A stretch of DNA of 35,347 bases from Candidatus Kerfeldbacteria bacterium CG08_land_8_20_14_0_20_40_16 (lineage in GTDB: Bacteria; Patescibacteriota; Patescibacteriia; UM-FILTER-42-10), in NCBI GenBank assembly GCA_002774635.1, contig PEXU01000038.1, positions 1 through 35,347 on the forward strand, read 5' to 3'. Position numbers and translations under genes: made by a program. Shown piece by piece: positions 7,314 to 15,700 of this stretch (the stretch's first letter is position 1; every line of letters starts with the position of its first letter). The notes under the pieces were generated by a model. The model did not search any database. It was not told the origin of the DNA and saw nothing but the letters and a program-made list of their open reading frames with translations.

Positions 7314-8915
7314 TTGCTTGATATTGAAGCGGCCTTTGTATCCATTGGCGGTGATGTTACTCCTCCTACTAATCCTACCATTAAGGTCTACACCGGTTCT
7401 AATAAGAGTACCGAACTGGATGCTGATACCCGTTATGATGAAATAAGCCCTTATTTTTCCTGGAGTGGCGCTTCGGATACCAGCGGCATCGCCGGCTATT
7501 ACGTGTATTTTGGGACCGCTTCTTATGCTAATCCTAGAACCGCCGGCACATTCCAAACTGGTGTCAACTATTCTGCCAGTGGTCTTTCCGGAGATGACGA
7601 AGATTATTACCTAAAAATTAAAACTAAGGATATTGCTGGAAATACTACAGCTACTTCTACTGTTTTTCACTATATTGTAGATACGGTAGCTGTCGCACCG
7701 ACCAGTCTTTCCGCCAGCAACCAAGCGGATGGAATTTTGCTTTCCTGGGACGAGGGGGATTCCTATTCGACATCCTATGATCTTTATCGATCAGGAACCG
7801 TTGATGGAAGCTACGTTAAGAAAAACACCTCTACTTTAACAAACGCCCAATTTCTTGATGAAAGCGTTAATACTAATGATATTCGCGGAACAACTTATTA
7901 TTATAAAGTAAAGACTGTTGATGACTTAGGAAATTCAAGTAATTACTCCAGTGTACTTAAAGCGACCCATTATCCCGGATCGGATATAGTGATTGGTGCT
8001 GGCCCAGGCGGCGGACCCCAAGTGAGAGTGTTCGAGCCTGACGGAACACTTATTTCCCAATTCTTTGCTTATAGTGAAACCTTTCGAGGAGGCATTAATG
8101 TAGCGGTTGGCGATTTAGATAATGATGGTGGTAATGAAATTGTAACCGGTACTGGTCCCGGCGGCGGCCCTCAAGTGAGAATATTCGATCTTTACGGCAA
8201 TCCTAAATTTACCAATGGCTTCTTTGCCTATGCCGAACATGTCCGCAACGGAGTTTATGTGGCAGTTGGTGATTTAAATGGTGATGGTTACGGAGAAATA
8301 GTTACTGGTACTGGAGCAGGATCCGGTCCGCACGTAAGAACTTTTGATCGTTTTGGCAAGCCGATATTCTCGCCTGGCTTCTTTGCCTATGCCGAACATG
8401 TCCGCAACGGAGTTTATGTAACAACAGGTGATTTAGACGGTAATGGCAAAGATGAAATCATTACTGGGACCGGACCAGGTAGCGGACCTCATGTTCGGAC
8501 CTTTAACTATGTTGGCCAGCCGGTATTTACCCCGGGCTTCTTTCCTTACGACTCCGCTTTTCGAGGAGGAGTAAGGGTCGGCATTGGCGATTTAGATGGT
8601 AACGGTAAAGATGAGATAATCACCTCGCCGGGTACCGGAGGAGGTCCCCAAGTGAGAGCTTTTGACCGTTACGGTAATCCCCGAGTAACCAACGGCTTCT
8701 TTGCCTTTAACCAGGAATTTCACGGCGGAATCTTTATTGCCAGTGGTGATACCAATCAGGATGGATTGGACGAAATAGTGGTCAGTGTAGGAGGATCCGG
8801 CAGCCCGGCAGTCCGAGTATACAGCAATGACGGTACTGAGATTTTGGAATCATTTTATGGACTATCCCAGACCTTTTTAAACGGAATTAATGTCGCCGCC
8901 GGAGCGATGAATTAA
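7314..8915 (+). CDS. S8 peptidase, C-terminal part: two FN3-like domains and FG-GAP repeats
   Basis: The TTG at 7314 opens this frame in databases, but similarity to the protease begins upstream at about 7221, so this is the tail of the gene starting at 6020. After the end of the catalytic domain come two Ig/fibronectin-III-like domains (about TPPTNPTIKV to FHYIVDT, then APTSLSASN to LKATHYP). About six FG-GAP/VCBS-type repeats of 53 residues follow, each with a GDLDGNGKDE-like calcium-binding loop and a GPGGGPQVRVF strand. They probably form a beta-propeller. No sortase motif or C-terminal anchor is visible; the protein ends in a repeat (INVAAGAMN), suggesting secretion or non-covalent surface attachment. 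Confidence 0.8.
   Translation: MLDIEAAFVSIGGDVTPPTNPTIKVYTGSNKSTELDADTRYDEISPYFSWSGASDTSGIAGYYVYFGTASYANPRTAGTFQTGVNYSASGLSGDDEDYYLKIKTKDIAGNTTATSTVFHYIVDTVAVAPTSLSASNQADGILLSWDEGDSYSTSYDLYRSGTVDGSYVKKNTSTLTNAQFLDESVNTNDIRGTTYYYKVKTVDDLGNSSNYSSVLKATHYPGSDIVIGAGPGGGPQVRVFEPDGTLISQFFAYSETFRGGINVAVGDLDNDGGNEIVTGTGPGGGPQVRIFDLYGNPKFTNGFFAYAEHVRNGVYVAVGDLNGDGYGEIVTGTGAGSGPHVRTFDRFGKPIFSPGFFAYAEHVRNGVYVTTGDLDGNGKDEIITGTGPGSGPHVRTFNYVGQPVFTPGFFPYDSAFRGGVRVGIGDLDGNGKDEIITSPGTGGGPQVRAFDRYGNPRVTNGFFAFNQEFHGGIFIASGDTNQDGLDEIVVSVGGSGSPAVRVYSNDGTEILESFYGLSQTFLNGINVAAGAMN
7980..8912 (+). repeat. Six tandem 53-codon FG-GAP repeats
   Basis: The repeat unit is 159 bp, each ending in a GD-D-D/N-G--E motif. 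Two neighbouring units share an identical 44-base block (8217-8260 and 8376-8419, exactly 159 apart), which indicates recent duplication or gene conversion. The final unit is incomplete and lacks the calcium loop. Confidence 0.8.
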
Positions 8916-8936
8916 GAGATCAGTTTATTGGAGATT

Positions 8937-8978
8937 TTAGATTAGTGAAAGCGAAAAGCGAAAAAATCAAAGCGTAAA
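8937..8978. repeat. AT-rich GTGAAA/AAAGCG intergenic repeat, partial copy
   Basis: Between the protease stop and the riboflavin kinase start there is a run of GTGAAAGCGAAAAGCGAAA followed by AAAGCGTAAAATCACAGAT. It resembles the plus-strand reading of the 82-bp repeat at 24859-24940 (TAGTGAA, AAGCGAAAAG, AAAGCGTAA in the same order), but is shorter and diverged. Confidence 0.4.
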
Positions 8979-9007
8979 ATCACAGATAAAAATTAAAAAT
9001 TTATATA

Positions 9008-9385
9008 TTGAATAAGAAATTCCAAGGCAAAGTCATTCGAGGCGATGGTTTGGGGCGAAAGTTAGGATACCCGACGGCTAATCTGAATTGGCCCCCAAAA
9101 AAAAGAATCCCCAAAGGGGTATTTGCTGTTAGAGTGCGAGTACTTAAAAAAAATTATCCGGGGGTAGCGGTGATCGGAATTCCTACGGTAACAGACAAAA
9201 AACCAAAATTAGAAATTCACATTCTGGATTTTGATAAAATGATTTATTGCCAATGGCTTTCTGCTGAAATAATTAAAAAGATTAGAAACCTAAAAACTTA
9301 TCGATCTAAAAAAGAATTAATAAAAATGATTCATAATGATTGCCGGAAGGCAAAAAAAATCTTAATCAATAGCGCTAAGCAATAA
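9008..9385 (+). CDS. ribF: Stand-alone riboflavin kinase domain
   Basis: This 125-aa protein is the riboflavin kinase half of RibF. The motif GDGLGRKLGYPTANL (about residues 11-25) binds ATP-Mg and flavin, followed by PKGVFAVRVRV and LEIHILDFD, with the family's final basic helix. It converts riboflavin to FMN with ATP. The usual bacterial RibF is about 310 aa with an N-terminal FAD synthetase, which is absent here, so the protein resembles archaeal or plant single-domain kinases only in size. The start is a TTG at 9008; no ATG exists upstream in frame before the AT-rich spacer. The antiporter gene starts 1 base after its stop. Confidence 0.85.
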   Translation: MNKKFQGKVIRGDGLGRKLGYPTANLNWPPKKRIPKGVFAVRVRVLKKNYPGVAVIGIPTVTDKKPKLEIHILDFDKMIYCQWLSAEIIKKIRNLKTYRSKKELIKMIHNDCRKAKKILINSAKQ

Positions 9386-9386
9386 C

Positions 9387-10385
9387 ATGACTTTAATTAT
9401 CTGGCTTTTTATTTTTATCGTTAGTTTGATAGTTTTAATCTTTTCGGCTGATCGTTTTACCAAAGCGGCCGAGAAGCTGGGAGTGGCATTGGGAATCCCG
9501 GCCTTTATAGTTGGAATAACCATTGTAAGCATCGGCACCTCTTTGCCGGAATTAATGACCAGCTTGCTGGCTGTTTTTCGGAGCACCCCGGTTCTGGATG
9601 CCACACCGATTGTGGTGGGAGACGTAGTCGGATCGAATATTGCCAACATTCTATTGATTACAGGAATAGTGGTTATTTTAGTAAGAAAGCTGGAAGTAAA
9701 AAGAAGTTTGATTGAACTAGACATCCCCCTATTGCTTCTTTCTACCGCTCTTTTAATTTTAGTGGCGTACGACGGAGTGATTAACTGGATGGAAGGCATT
9801 ATCCTGCTGCTGGGTTTAGGGGTTTATCTTCGCTACAGCCTTTCTGATCATGCCCGGGAAAAAGTTGCAATGGGAGAAGAAGAAAAAATACGGCGCCCGA
9901 TTTGGGGAATTTTCCGCAACAAAGAACAGAAAGCGCGAGTGGAAGGGAAGCTCATTCTAAATTTAATCATTTTCAGCATCTTGATTTATATTGGAGCTAG
10001 ATACACCATTGATTCACTAATTAACATTTCGGACTTAGTAGGCATTGGAACGTCCGTTCTGGCCGCTTCTGCCATTGCTGTCGGTACTTCTTTGCCGGAA
10101 CTTTTTGTATCCGGTGCCGCGGCGCTTAGAGGAAATCACGACATTGCTATAGGGAATATTTTTGGTTCCAATATCTTTAATGCTTTATTTATTATAGGTG
10201 TTCCGGCACTCATTAAACCTTTGACGGTGCCAACAGACGTGCTTCAAATCGGCATTCCCTTTTTAATCGGAGCAACGGTAGTCTATGTATTTTCCGCTAT
10301 TAGCCGCAAAATTTATATCTACGAAGGGGCCATCTACCTTTTAATTTACGTGGTGTTTATCGCCAAACTGTTTAAAATATTCTAA
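9387..10385 (+). CDS. Calcium/sodium antiporter (CaCA family)
   Basis: The 332-aa membrane protein has about ten hydrophobic segments in two inverted halves. Each half carries the CaCA alpha-repeat: GTSLPELMTSLLAVF with VGDVVGSNIANILL in the first, GTSLPELFVSGAAAL with IGNIFGSNIFNALF in the second. The glutamates in GTSLPE and the asparagines in GSNI line the ion sites. E. coli YrbG is the closest named type. It exchanges cations, probably Ca2+ out for Na+ or H+, across the cytoplasmic membrane. A short loop of charged residues near the middle (KVAMGEEEKIRRP) replaces the large regulatory loop of eukaryotic NCX. Confidence 0.9.
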   Translation: MTLIIWLFIFIVSLIVLIFSADRFTKAAEKLGVALGIPAFIVGITIVSIGTSLPELMTSLLAVFRSTPVLDATPIVVGDVVGSNIANILLITGIVVILVRKLEVKRSLIELDIPLLLLSTALLILVAYDGVINWMEGIILLLGLGVYLRYSLSDHAREKVAMGEEEKIRRPIWGIFRNKEQKARVEGKLILNLIIFSILIYIGARYTIDSLINISDLVGIGTSVLAASAIAVGTSLPELFVSGAAALRGNHDIAIGNIFGSNIFNALFIIGVPALIKPLTVPTDVLQIGIPFLIGATVVYVFSAISRKIYIYEGAIYLLIYVVFIAKLFKIF

Positions 10386-10387
10386 AG

Positions 10388-10437
10388 ACAAGTAGAAAAA
10401 AAGCGGCTCGATAATCAGTCGCCTGCTTGTTATTTTT
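10388..10437 (+). terminator. Intrinsic terminator after the antiporter gene
   Basis: ACAAGTAG (10388-10395) pairs with CTGCTTGT (10423-10430), with one G-U wobble. An inner stem GCGGCT/AGTCGC lies within, and a run of T follows at 10433-10437. The inner A-rich bulge makes it imperfect. Confidence 0.55.
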
Positions 10438-10461
10438 GGGAACTTTAAGTAATCTTTAAAT

Positions 10462-10875
10462 ATGAAATGGGTAACCGAAAACATCGAGTTTGCCACCGGG
10501 GAAAAATATCAACTGCTCGACATTACTTATGATATTGAAGAAAAAATAAATTCTTTAAGCATAGAAAGCGGTGTTTGTATTATTAATGTTCCCCACGCTA
10601 CGGCGGGTTTGATTGCAAACGAAAATGAGACAGGGGTGAAAGAAGATATTCTAAATCGAATTTTAGCTTTAGCTCCCGAGAACGTTACGTATCAGCACGA
10701 CCGAATTGACAATAATGCCCGGGCTCACGTAATATCCAGTATTATTGGAACGGATAGTGTGTTCATTATTGAGGAAGGGCGCTTGGTAAGAGGAATTTGG
10801 CAGAATATTTTTTTTGTGGAATTGGATGGCCCACGTTCTGTGAGAAAGGTGGTAATTAAGATATTTGGGGAATGA
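10462..10875 (+). CDS. YjbQ family protein (UPF0047)
   Basis: The 137-aa protein matches the YjbQ/UPF0047 family over its whole length: VPHATAGLIANENE (His and Glu of the putative active site), DNNARAHVISSIIG and GIWQNIFFVELDGPR. Members are small trimeric proteins; E. coli YjbQ has weak thiamine-phosphate synthase activity when overexpressed, but its real role is uncertain. The three conserved histidines (in PHATAG, QHDR and AHVISS) are present. It stands alone between a terminator and a repeat-filled gap. Confidence 0.92.
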   Translation: MKWVTENIEFATGEKYQLLDITYDIEEKINSLSIESGVCIINVPHATAGLIANENETGVKEDILNRILALAPENVTYQHDRIDNNARAHVISSIIGTDSVFIIEEGRLVRGIWQNIFFVELDGPRSVRKVVIKIFGE

Positions 10876-10994
10876 TTGCTAATGGCTGGTAGCTTATGGC
10901 GTATCGCAATCGCTAAGCACGGAGGTTAAAAAATAAGATAATTGAAAGTGAAAAAGTAAAAATTAAAAATTTTAACATTAATTAAACAACAGAA

Positions 10995-11076
10995 ATAGAA
11001 AATCTGAAATTGTTTTAAGCTTTACGCTGTGGTTTTTCACTTTTCACTTTTAATTTTTCACTAAAATAACTTTCTA
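10995..11076 (+). repeat. 82-bp dispersed repeat, copy A (upstream of Mur ligase)
   Basis: This stretch aligns without gaps to the reverse complement of 24859-24940, with about 9 mismatches in 82 bases. Both copies end a few bases before a start codon (11079 here; efp on the other strand) in the same orientation relative to that gene. It contains AAATCTGAAAT, TTTTAAGC, TTACGCT and tandem CTTTT/CACTTTT words. A related inverted stretch (AGTGAAAAAGTAAAAATT) lies at about 10944, so the whole gap 10936-11076 could fold into a long hairpin. The rest of the gap (10876-10935) shows no gene. Confidence 0.75.
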
Positions 11077-11078
11077 AA

Positions 11079-12407
11079 ATGAAATCCTTAATCAAAAAAA
11101 TTACCCCTCCCCTTATTATCCAGTGGTATCATTGGACGCTTTCTTATTTAGGAATTCTGCTCTGCGGGTTCCCTTCGGAAAAACTAATAATTATTGGAGT
11201 AACCGGCACCAACGGCAAATCAACAGTGGTAAATTTAGTTGGTAATATTTTAAAAGCAACCGGCCAAAAAGTAGCCTGGTTGTCTACCGCCAATTTTCAT
11301 CTGGCCGGAAAAGAATGGCTGAACGATCAGAAGATGACCATGCTGGGCCGGTTTAAAACGCAAAAGTTTTTGAAGGATAGCGTAAAAGCAGGTTGCCGTT
11401 ATGTGGTTGTTGAAACATCATCGGAAGGCATCAAACAGTACCGTCACTTAGGAATTAATTACGACGTCGTAGTCTTTACCAATCTTACACCAGAGCACAT
11501 CGAATCCCACGGCAGTTTTGAGAAATATAAACAGGCCAAAGGAAAACTGTTTCAACATCTTACCAAAAAGCCCAGAAAGAAATTTAAGGGACGGACAATT
11601 GATAAAGTAAGTGTTGTTAATACTGATGATCAGCACGCCGATTATTTCTTAAATTTTCCCGCTGATAAAAAAATAACTTACTCTATTAGCCGTCCGTCCG
11701 ATTTTCAGGCAACTGATATTGAATTAAATCCGGGAAAAAGCGGTTTCAAAATTATCAGCCAGTCCTACCAAACAAATCTTTTAGGAAAAGTAAACGTCTA
11801 CAATTGTCTGGCGGCAATCAGTGTTGCTAAAGCTCTTGGAATATCCGATGAAATTATTGCCAAGTCCTTGGCACAGTTTCCAGGAATACCAGGCCGGTTT
11901 GAATTTATTAATAAAGGACTCGCCTCGCTTCCGCTTCGGCGAAGCGGGCAAGATTTTAAAATGATGGTTGATTATGCCCCGGAACCAGAATCTTTGCGAG
12001 CGTTATACGAAACTCTCCAACTTTTTAGATTTAATAGAATAATCCATGTTTTAGGTTCCACCGGAGGCGGAAGAGATAAGGCTCGCCGTCCAATACTAGG
12101 TCGATTAGCCGCAGAGAATGCTGATACGGTAATTATTACCAATGAGGATCCCTATGATGAAAATCCCCAAACAATTATTGATCAGGTTGCTCAAGGTGCC
12201 GAGGAAAAGGGGAAAGTCCTGAATCAGAATCTTTTCAAAATATTAGATCGGAAAGAAGCGATTCAAAAAGCACTGTCTCTTGCTCAAAAAGACAATCTAG
12301 TTTTAATCACCGGCAAAGGGTGTGAGCAGTTTATCTGTGTTGCTAACGGAAACAAGATTCCCTGGGATGATCGCAAGGTGATAAGGGAATTACTGAATAA
12401 AATATAG
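11079..12407 (+). CDS. Mur ligase family protein (MurE-like)
   Basis: This 442-aa protein has the ATP-binding loop TGTNGKST at residues 42-49, the Mur-ligase ETSSEGI and NLTPEHIESHGS motifs, GRFEFI, then DYAPEPESL and the C-terminal STGGGRDKARRP and TNEDPYDENP motifs. It most resembles UDP-MurNAc-tripeptide synthetase (MurE), which adds the third amino acid to the peptidoglycan stem. It lacks the usual ~80-100-residue N-terminal UDP-MurNAc domain; instead about 35 residues with a hydrophobic stretch precede the P-loop. The DNPR motif that marks diaminopimelate MurE is replaced by DPYD, so the amino acid added is unknown. About ten residues (LASLPLRRSG) between GRFEFINKG and QDFK look like an in-frame palindrome insertion. 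Confidence 0.85.
   Translation: MKSLIKKITPPLIIQWYHWTLSYLGILLCGFPSEKLIIIGVTGTNGKSTVVNLVGNILKATGQKVAWLSTANFHLAGKEWLNDQKMTMLGRFKTQKFLKDSVKAGCRYVVVETSSEGIKQYRHLGINYDVVVFTNLTPEHIESHGSFEKYKQAKGKLFQHLTKKPRKKFKGRTIDKVSVVNTDDQHADYFLNFPADKKITYSISRPSDFQATDIELNPGKSGFKIISQSYQTNLLGKVNVYNCLAAISVAKALGISDEIIAKSLAQFPGIPGRFEFINKGLASLPLRRSGQDFKMMVDYAPEPESLRALYETLQLFRFNRIIHVLGSTGGGRDKARRPILGRLAAENADTVIITNEDPYDENPQTIIDQVAQGAEEKGKVLNQNLFKILDRKEAIQKALSLAQKDNLVLITGKGCEQFICVANGNKIPWDDRKVIRELLNKI
11918..11950. repeat. GC-rich palindromic insert inside the Mur ligase gene
   Basis: CCGCTTC (11931-11937), loop GGC and GAAGCGG (11941-11947) form a perfect 7-bp hairpin within a stretch much more GC-rich than the surrounding gene. 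It encodes LASLPLRRSG at a place where related ligases run straight from the GRFEF loop into the next strand, and it keeps the frame. Confidence 0.6.
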
Positions 12408-12421
12408 TATTGGTGAACAGC

Positions 12422-12493
12422 AGGCGAAACGTTCCTCGATTTCTCTCGGAACAGGCCGGCTTGTCCTGAACGGAGCTGAAGGACGTTTCGCCT
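12422..12493. repeat. Large intergenic hairpin with nested palindromes
   Basis: AGGCGAAACGTTCCT (12422-12436) pairs with AGGACGTTTCGCCT (12480-12493), with one bulged T. Inside are GTTCC/GGAAC and GTCCT/AGGAC stems; the latter belongs to the stretch around 12464-12484, which resembles a very widespread palindromic repeat (TTGTCCTGAGCGGAGTCGAAGGAC-type). A T-rich stretch follows, so the whole may terminate transcription of the Mur ligase. In the 352-base gap 12408-12759 the only other items are the rpoB promoter and leader; 12494-12641 shows nothing I can name. Confidence 0.7.
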
Positions 12494-12641
12494 TATTTAA
12501 TTCTTGTGGACAATCTGTGACTTTCTTTTATTAGGCGTAGCAGAAAATCATTGGGAATTGACTTACACTAAGGAAATTCAAAAGAATATTGGCTAACCTT
12601 AGTCAAATACATCTTACAAACTGGTTTTATTATCAAAATAC

Positions 12642-12671
12642 TTGACAGATCTGTTTTTTAGCTGGTAGTAT
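12642..12671 (+). promoter_or_regulatory. rpoBC promoter
   Basis: A perfect -35 TTGACA (12642-12647) and a -10 TAGTAT (12666-12671) are 18 bases apart. The predicted start near 12678 gives an untranslated leader of about 80 bases before the rpoB ATG. This is one of the best promoters in the window. Confidence 0.75.
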
Positions 12672-12682
12672 CAATTTATGCA

Positions 12683-12751
12683 CAATTTAATAAATTGAGG
12701 ACTGGAATAGTCTTAATTACTCTCTTCTCGCAAAATAATATTGAGAAAGAG
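12683..12751 (+). promoter_or_regulatory. Structured rpoB leader with three small hairpins
   Basis: Three consecutive stems are visible: CAATTT/AAATTG (12683-12697), GACT/AGTC (12700-12712) and CTCTTCTC paired with GAGAAAGAG, one base bulged (12722-12751). The last ends 8 bases before the ATG and could affect ribosome access. No known leader motif was recognised and chance structure cannot be excluded. Confidence 0.35.
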
Positions 12752-12759
12752 ACAGTTTT

Positions 12760-15700
12760 ATGACTACTAATAAATTGATTAGTCGTAAGTATTTTACAAA
12801 ATTTCATCAAACAGTCCCCCTCGAAAATTTAATTGATATCCAGATAGATTCCTATAATTGGTTTCTTAGGGAGGGGCTGAAGGAATTATTTGAAGAAATT
12901 TCTCCGATCAAGGATTTTACCGGTCGGGAGTTAGAATTATATTTTTCTGACCATTATCTTGATGAACTGCGTTTTGATGAAAGAACCGCTAAGTCAAAGA
13001 ATCTTACCTACGAGGCGGCCTTGCGGGTACAAGCCCAGCTAGTAAATGAAAGAACGGGTGAAGTAAAAGAGCAGGAAGTATACTTAGGTGACTTTCCCCT
13101 GATGACGGAACGGGGAACCTTTATTGTTAATGGGATTGAAAGAGTAGTAGTAAGCCAGCTAATAAGATCAGCCGGCGTTTTTTTTACTTCAGAAATAATT
13201 AAAGGAAGACGTTATTACGGAGCAAAAATTATTCCCAACCGAGGAGCATGGCTAGAGTTAGAAACCGATGCCTCAGGAGTTATCTCAGTTAAAATTGACC
13301 GCAAAAGAAAAGTGGCCATAACTTCTTTATTAAGAGCATTTGGTTATTCCAGTAATGAAGAAATCTTAGAACTCTTTAAAGAGGTTGATACTAATCCGGA
13401 TATTAGATATATCGAGACAACGATTACTAAAGACATTGCGCGATCAGAGGCGGAAGGACTGAAAGAGGTTTACAAGAGAATTCGGCCGGGTGATTTAGCG
13501 ACGGTTGATAATGCTCGTTCTTTAATCCATTCCATGTTTTTCAACTTTGATCGTTATGATTTTGGCAAAGTGGGCCGTTATAAACTGAATCAGCGTTTTG
13601 GGTTTAATTTTTCTTTATTAAAAGAGAATAGAATATTAAAAAAAGATGATCTGGTAGAGATTATCAAGGAGATTATTCGTTTAAATAATACTCAAGAAGA
13701 GGCAGATGACATTGATCATTTAGGGAACCGCCGAGTGAGAGCGATCGGAGAGTTAGTACAGAATAAGTTCAGAGTCGGTTTGGCCCGAATGGAACGGATC
13801 ATCAAAGACCGAATGAGCACTAAAGACATTGATACGCTTACTCCCAATCAATTAATTAACGCTCGGCCAGTGATTGGCGCAGTGAAGGAATTTTTCATGT
13901 CATCTCAGCTCTCTCAGTTTATGGACCAAACCAATCCCTTAGCCGAATTAGAGCACAAGCGCAGGCTTTCTGCTATGGGCCCCGGCGGACTTTCTCGGGA
14001 AAGAGCTGGTTTTGATGTTCGTGATGTTCATCGCACTCACTACGGACGAATTTGTCCAATTTCCACCCCGGAAGGTCCGAACATCGGATTGGTAGGACAT
14101 TTAACTTCCTATGCCCGGGTAAATGAGTATGGCTTTATTGAGACTCCTTATCGAAAAGTACTGCATGACCTGGAAAATAGAGCAACCTTAACTGAAGGAA
14201 AAATTACCCGGGAAGATATAAAGGATGAAAAAACGAACAGCATAGTTATTAAAGCGGGGGAGGTTATTGATGAAAAAAAAGCGAAGGCATTAGAGAAAGC
14301 AGCGGTAAAGTCCGTACCAATTAAACCAGTTGTTACCGACGAAATAGAATATCTAGATGCCTTTAATGAAGAAAGGTACATCACTACCGCTGCCACTACC
14401 CCGATTGATGACGAGGGATATTTTCTAAAAGAAAAAGCGGAGGTACGGAATCACGGACGGCCAGGCATTGAATCAGCCTGGAAAGTTGACTATATGGATG
14501 TTGCGCCCTGCCAAATTGTAAGCGTGGCGACTTCCTTGATACCATTCTTGGAGCATGATGATGCCGTAAGAGCGTTAATGGGTACCAATATGCAACGGCA
14601 GGCCGTGTCTTGCATTAAGCCCGAAGCTCCTTTGGTAGGCACTGGTGTAGAGGCCCAAGCGGCGCATGATTCCGGACAAGTAGTAATTGCCAAAGATAAA
14701 GGCAAGGTAATTGAAGTATCCTCAGATGAAATCAAAATTTTAGAAGACAGCGGCCACTTACAGACTTATTCACTAGGCAAGTTTGTTCGTTCTAATGCCT
14801 CTACTTGCATGAATCAGAAGCCGCTGGTTGATAAAGGAGAAAAGATAGACATTGGGCAAATAATCGCTGATGGCGCTTCAACCGATCAAGGTGAATTAGC
14901 TCTCGGTCAGAATATCTTAGTAGCTTTTATGCCTTGGGAAGGAGGTAATTACGAAGATGCTATTTTGATTTCTGAAAAACTGGTAAGAGATGACCGTTAT
15001 ACTTCCATTCACATTGAAGATTATTCTATTGATATTAGAGATACTAAATTGGGTCCAGAAGTAGTAACCAGAGATATTCCTAATGTTTCAGAGGAAAAAC
15101 TGAAAGATCTGGATGAAGAAGGAGTTGTCCGTATTGGAGCGAATGTTTCCTCGGGGGATATCTTAGTAGGAAAAATCACTCCTAAAGGAGAAACTGAGTT
15201 GTCAGCAGAAGAGAAATTATTACGGGCCATCTTTGGCGAAAAAGCCAAAGATGTAAAAGACAGCTCTCTCTACCTGGAACACGGTGAGCACGGAAAGGTA
15301 GTGGATATTAAAATATTTTCTCGAGAGAAAGGAGATCGTTTGCCCTCGGGCGTCATTAAAACTATCCAGGTGTCCGTGGCGCAATTAAGAAAAATCCAGG
15401 TGGGTGATAAAATGGCCGGCCGCCACGGGAATAAAGGAGTTATCTCTAGGGTGGTAGCGGTTGAAGATATGCCTTTTTTGGAAGACGGAACGCCGGTTGA
15501 GATCATTCTTAATCCTTTAGGAGTTGCTTCTAGAATGAATTTAGGACAGATTCTGGAAACCCACTTAGGCTTAGCCGCTAAAGCATTAGGATATTATGTT
15601 GCTAGTCCAGCGCTTGATGGGATACCTGAATCGGTAATCAAAGGGGAACTAAAGAAAGCTGGTTTCCCCATAGATGGCAAGATGGTGCTTTACGATGGTC

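Larger units (their letters stand above)
6020..8915 (+). pseudogene. Secreted subtilisin-like protease with FG-GAP repeats, frameshifted
   Basis: Two adjacent reading frames together give one S8-type serine protease of about 965 residues. The first frame runs with full family similarity through the catalytic serine, then turns into WCFAG and stops at 7240. In the +1 frame from about 7221 the subtilisin C-terminus continues (GVSPDNVQDILQ, then ATDLGSSGYDTTYGYGLLDIEAA). Dropping one T near 7218-7220 joins them as LLLAYGVSPDNV, which reads like a normal family sequence. There is no slippery run or obvious stimulator, so a mutation or an assembly error is more likely than programmed shifting. The gene has its own extended -10 promoter. 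Confidence 0.8.

Noticed and set aside
7980-8912. Tandem repeats considered as a CRISPR or mobile array
   Set aside because: The period is a multiple of three (159 bp), the frame is open throughout and the units encode FG-GAP repeats.
11039-11067. TAAAAT within the 82-bp repeat as a -10 box for the Mur ligase
   Set aside because: The matching bases are not conserved in the second copy (TAAAAC), and no -35 is found at the right distance.
12558-12590. Second possible promoter (TTGACT followed by GAATAT) upstream of the rpoB promoter
   Set aside because: The spacing is about 20 bases and the -10 is poor; the 12642-12671 promoter is much better.
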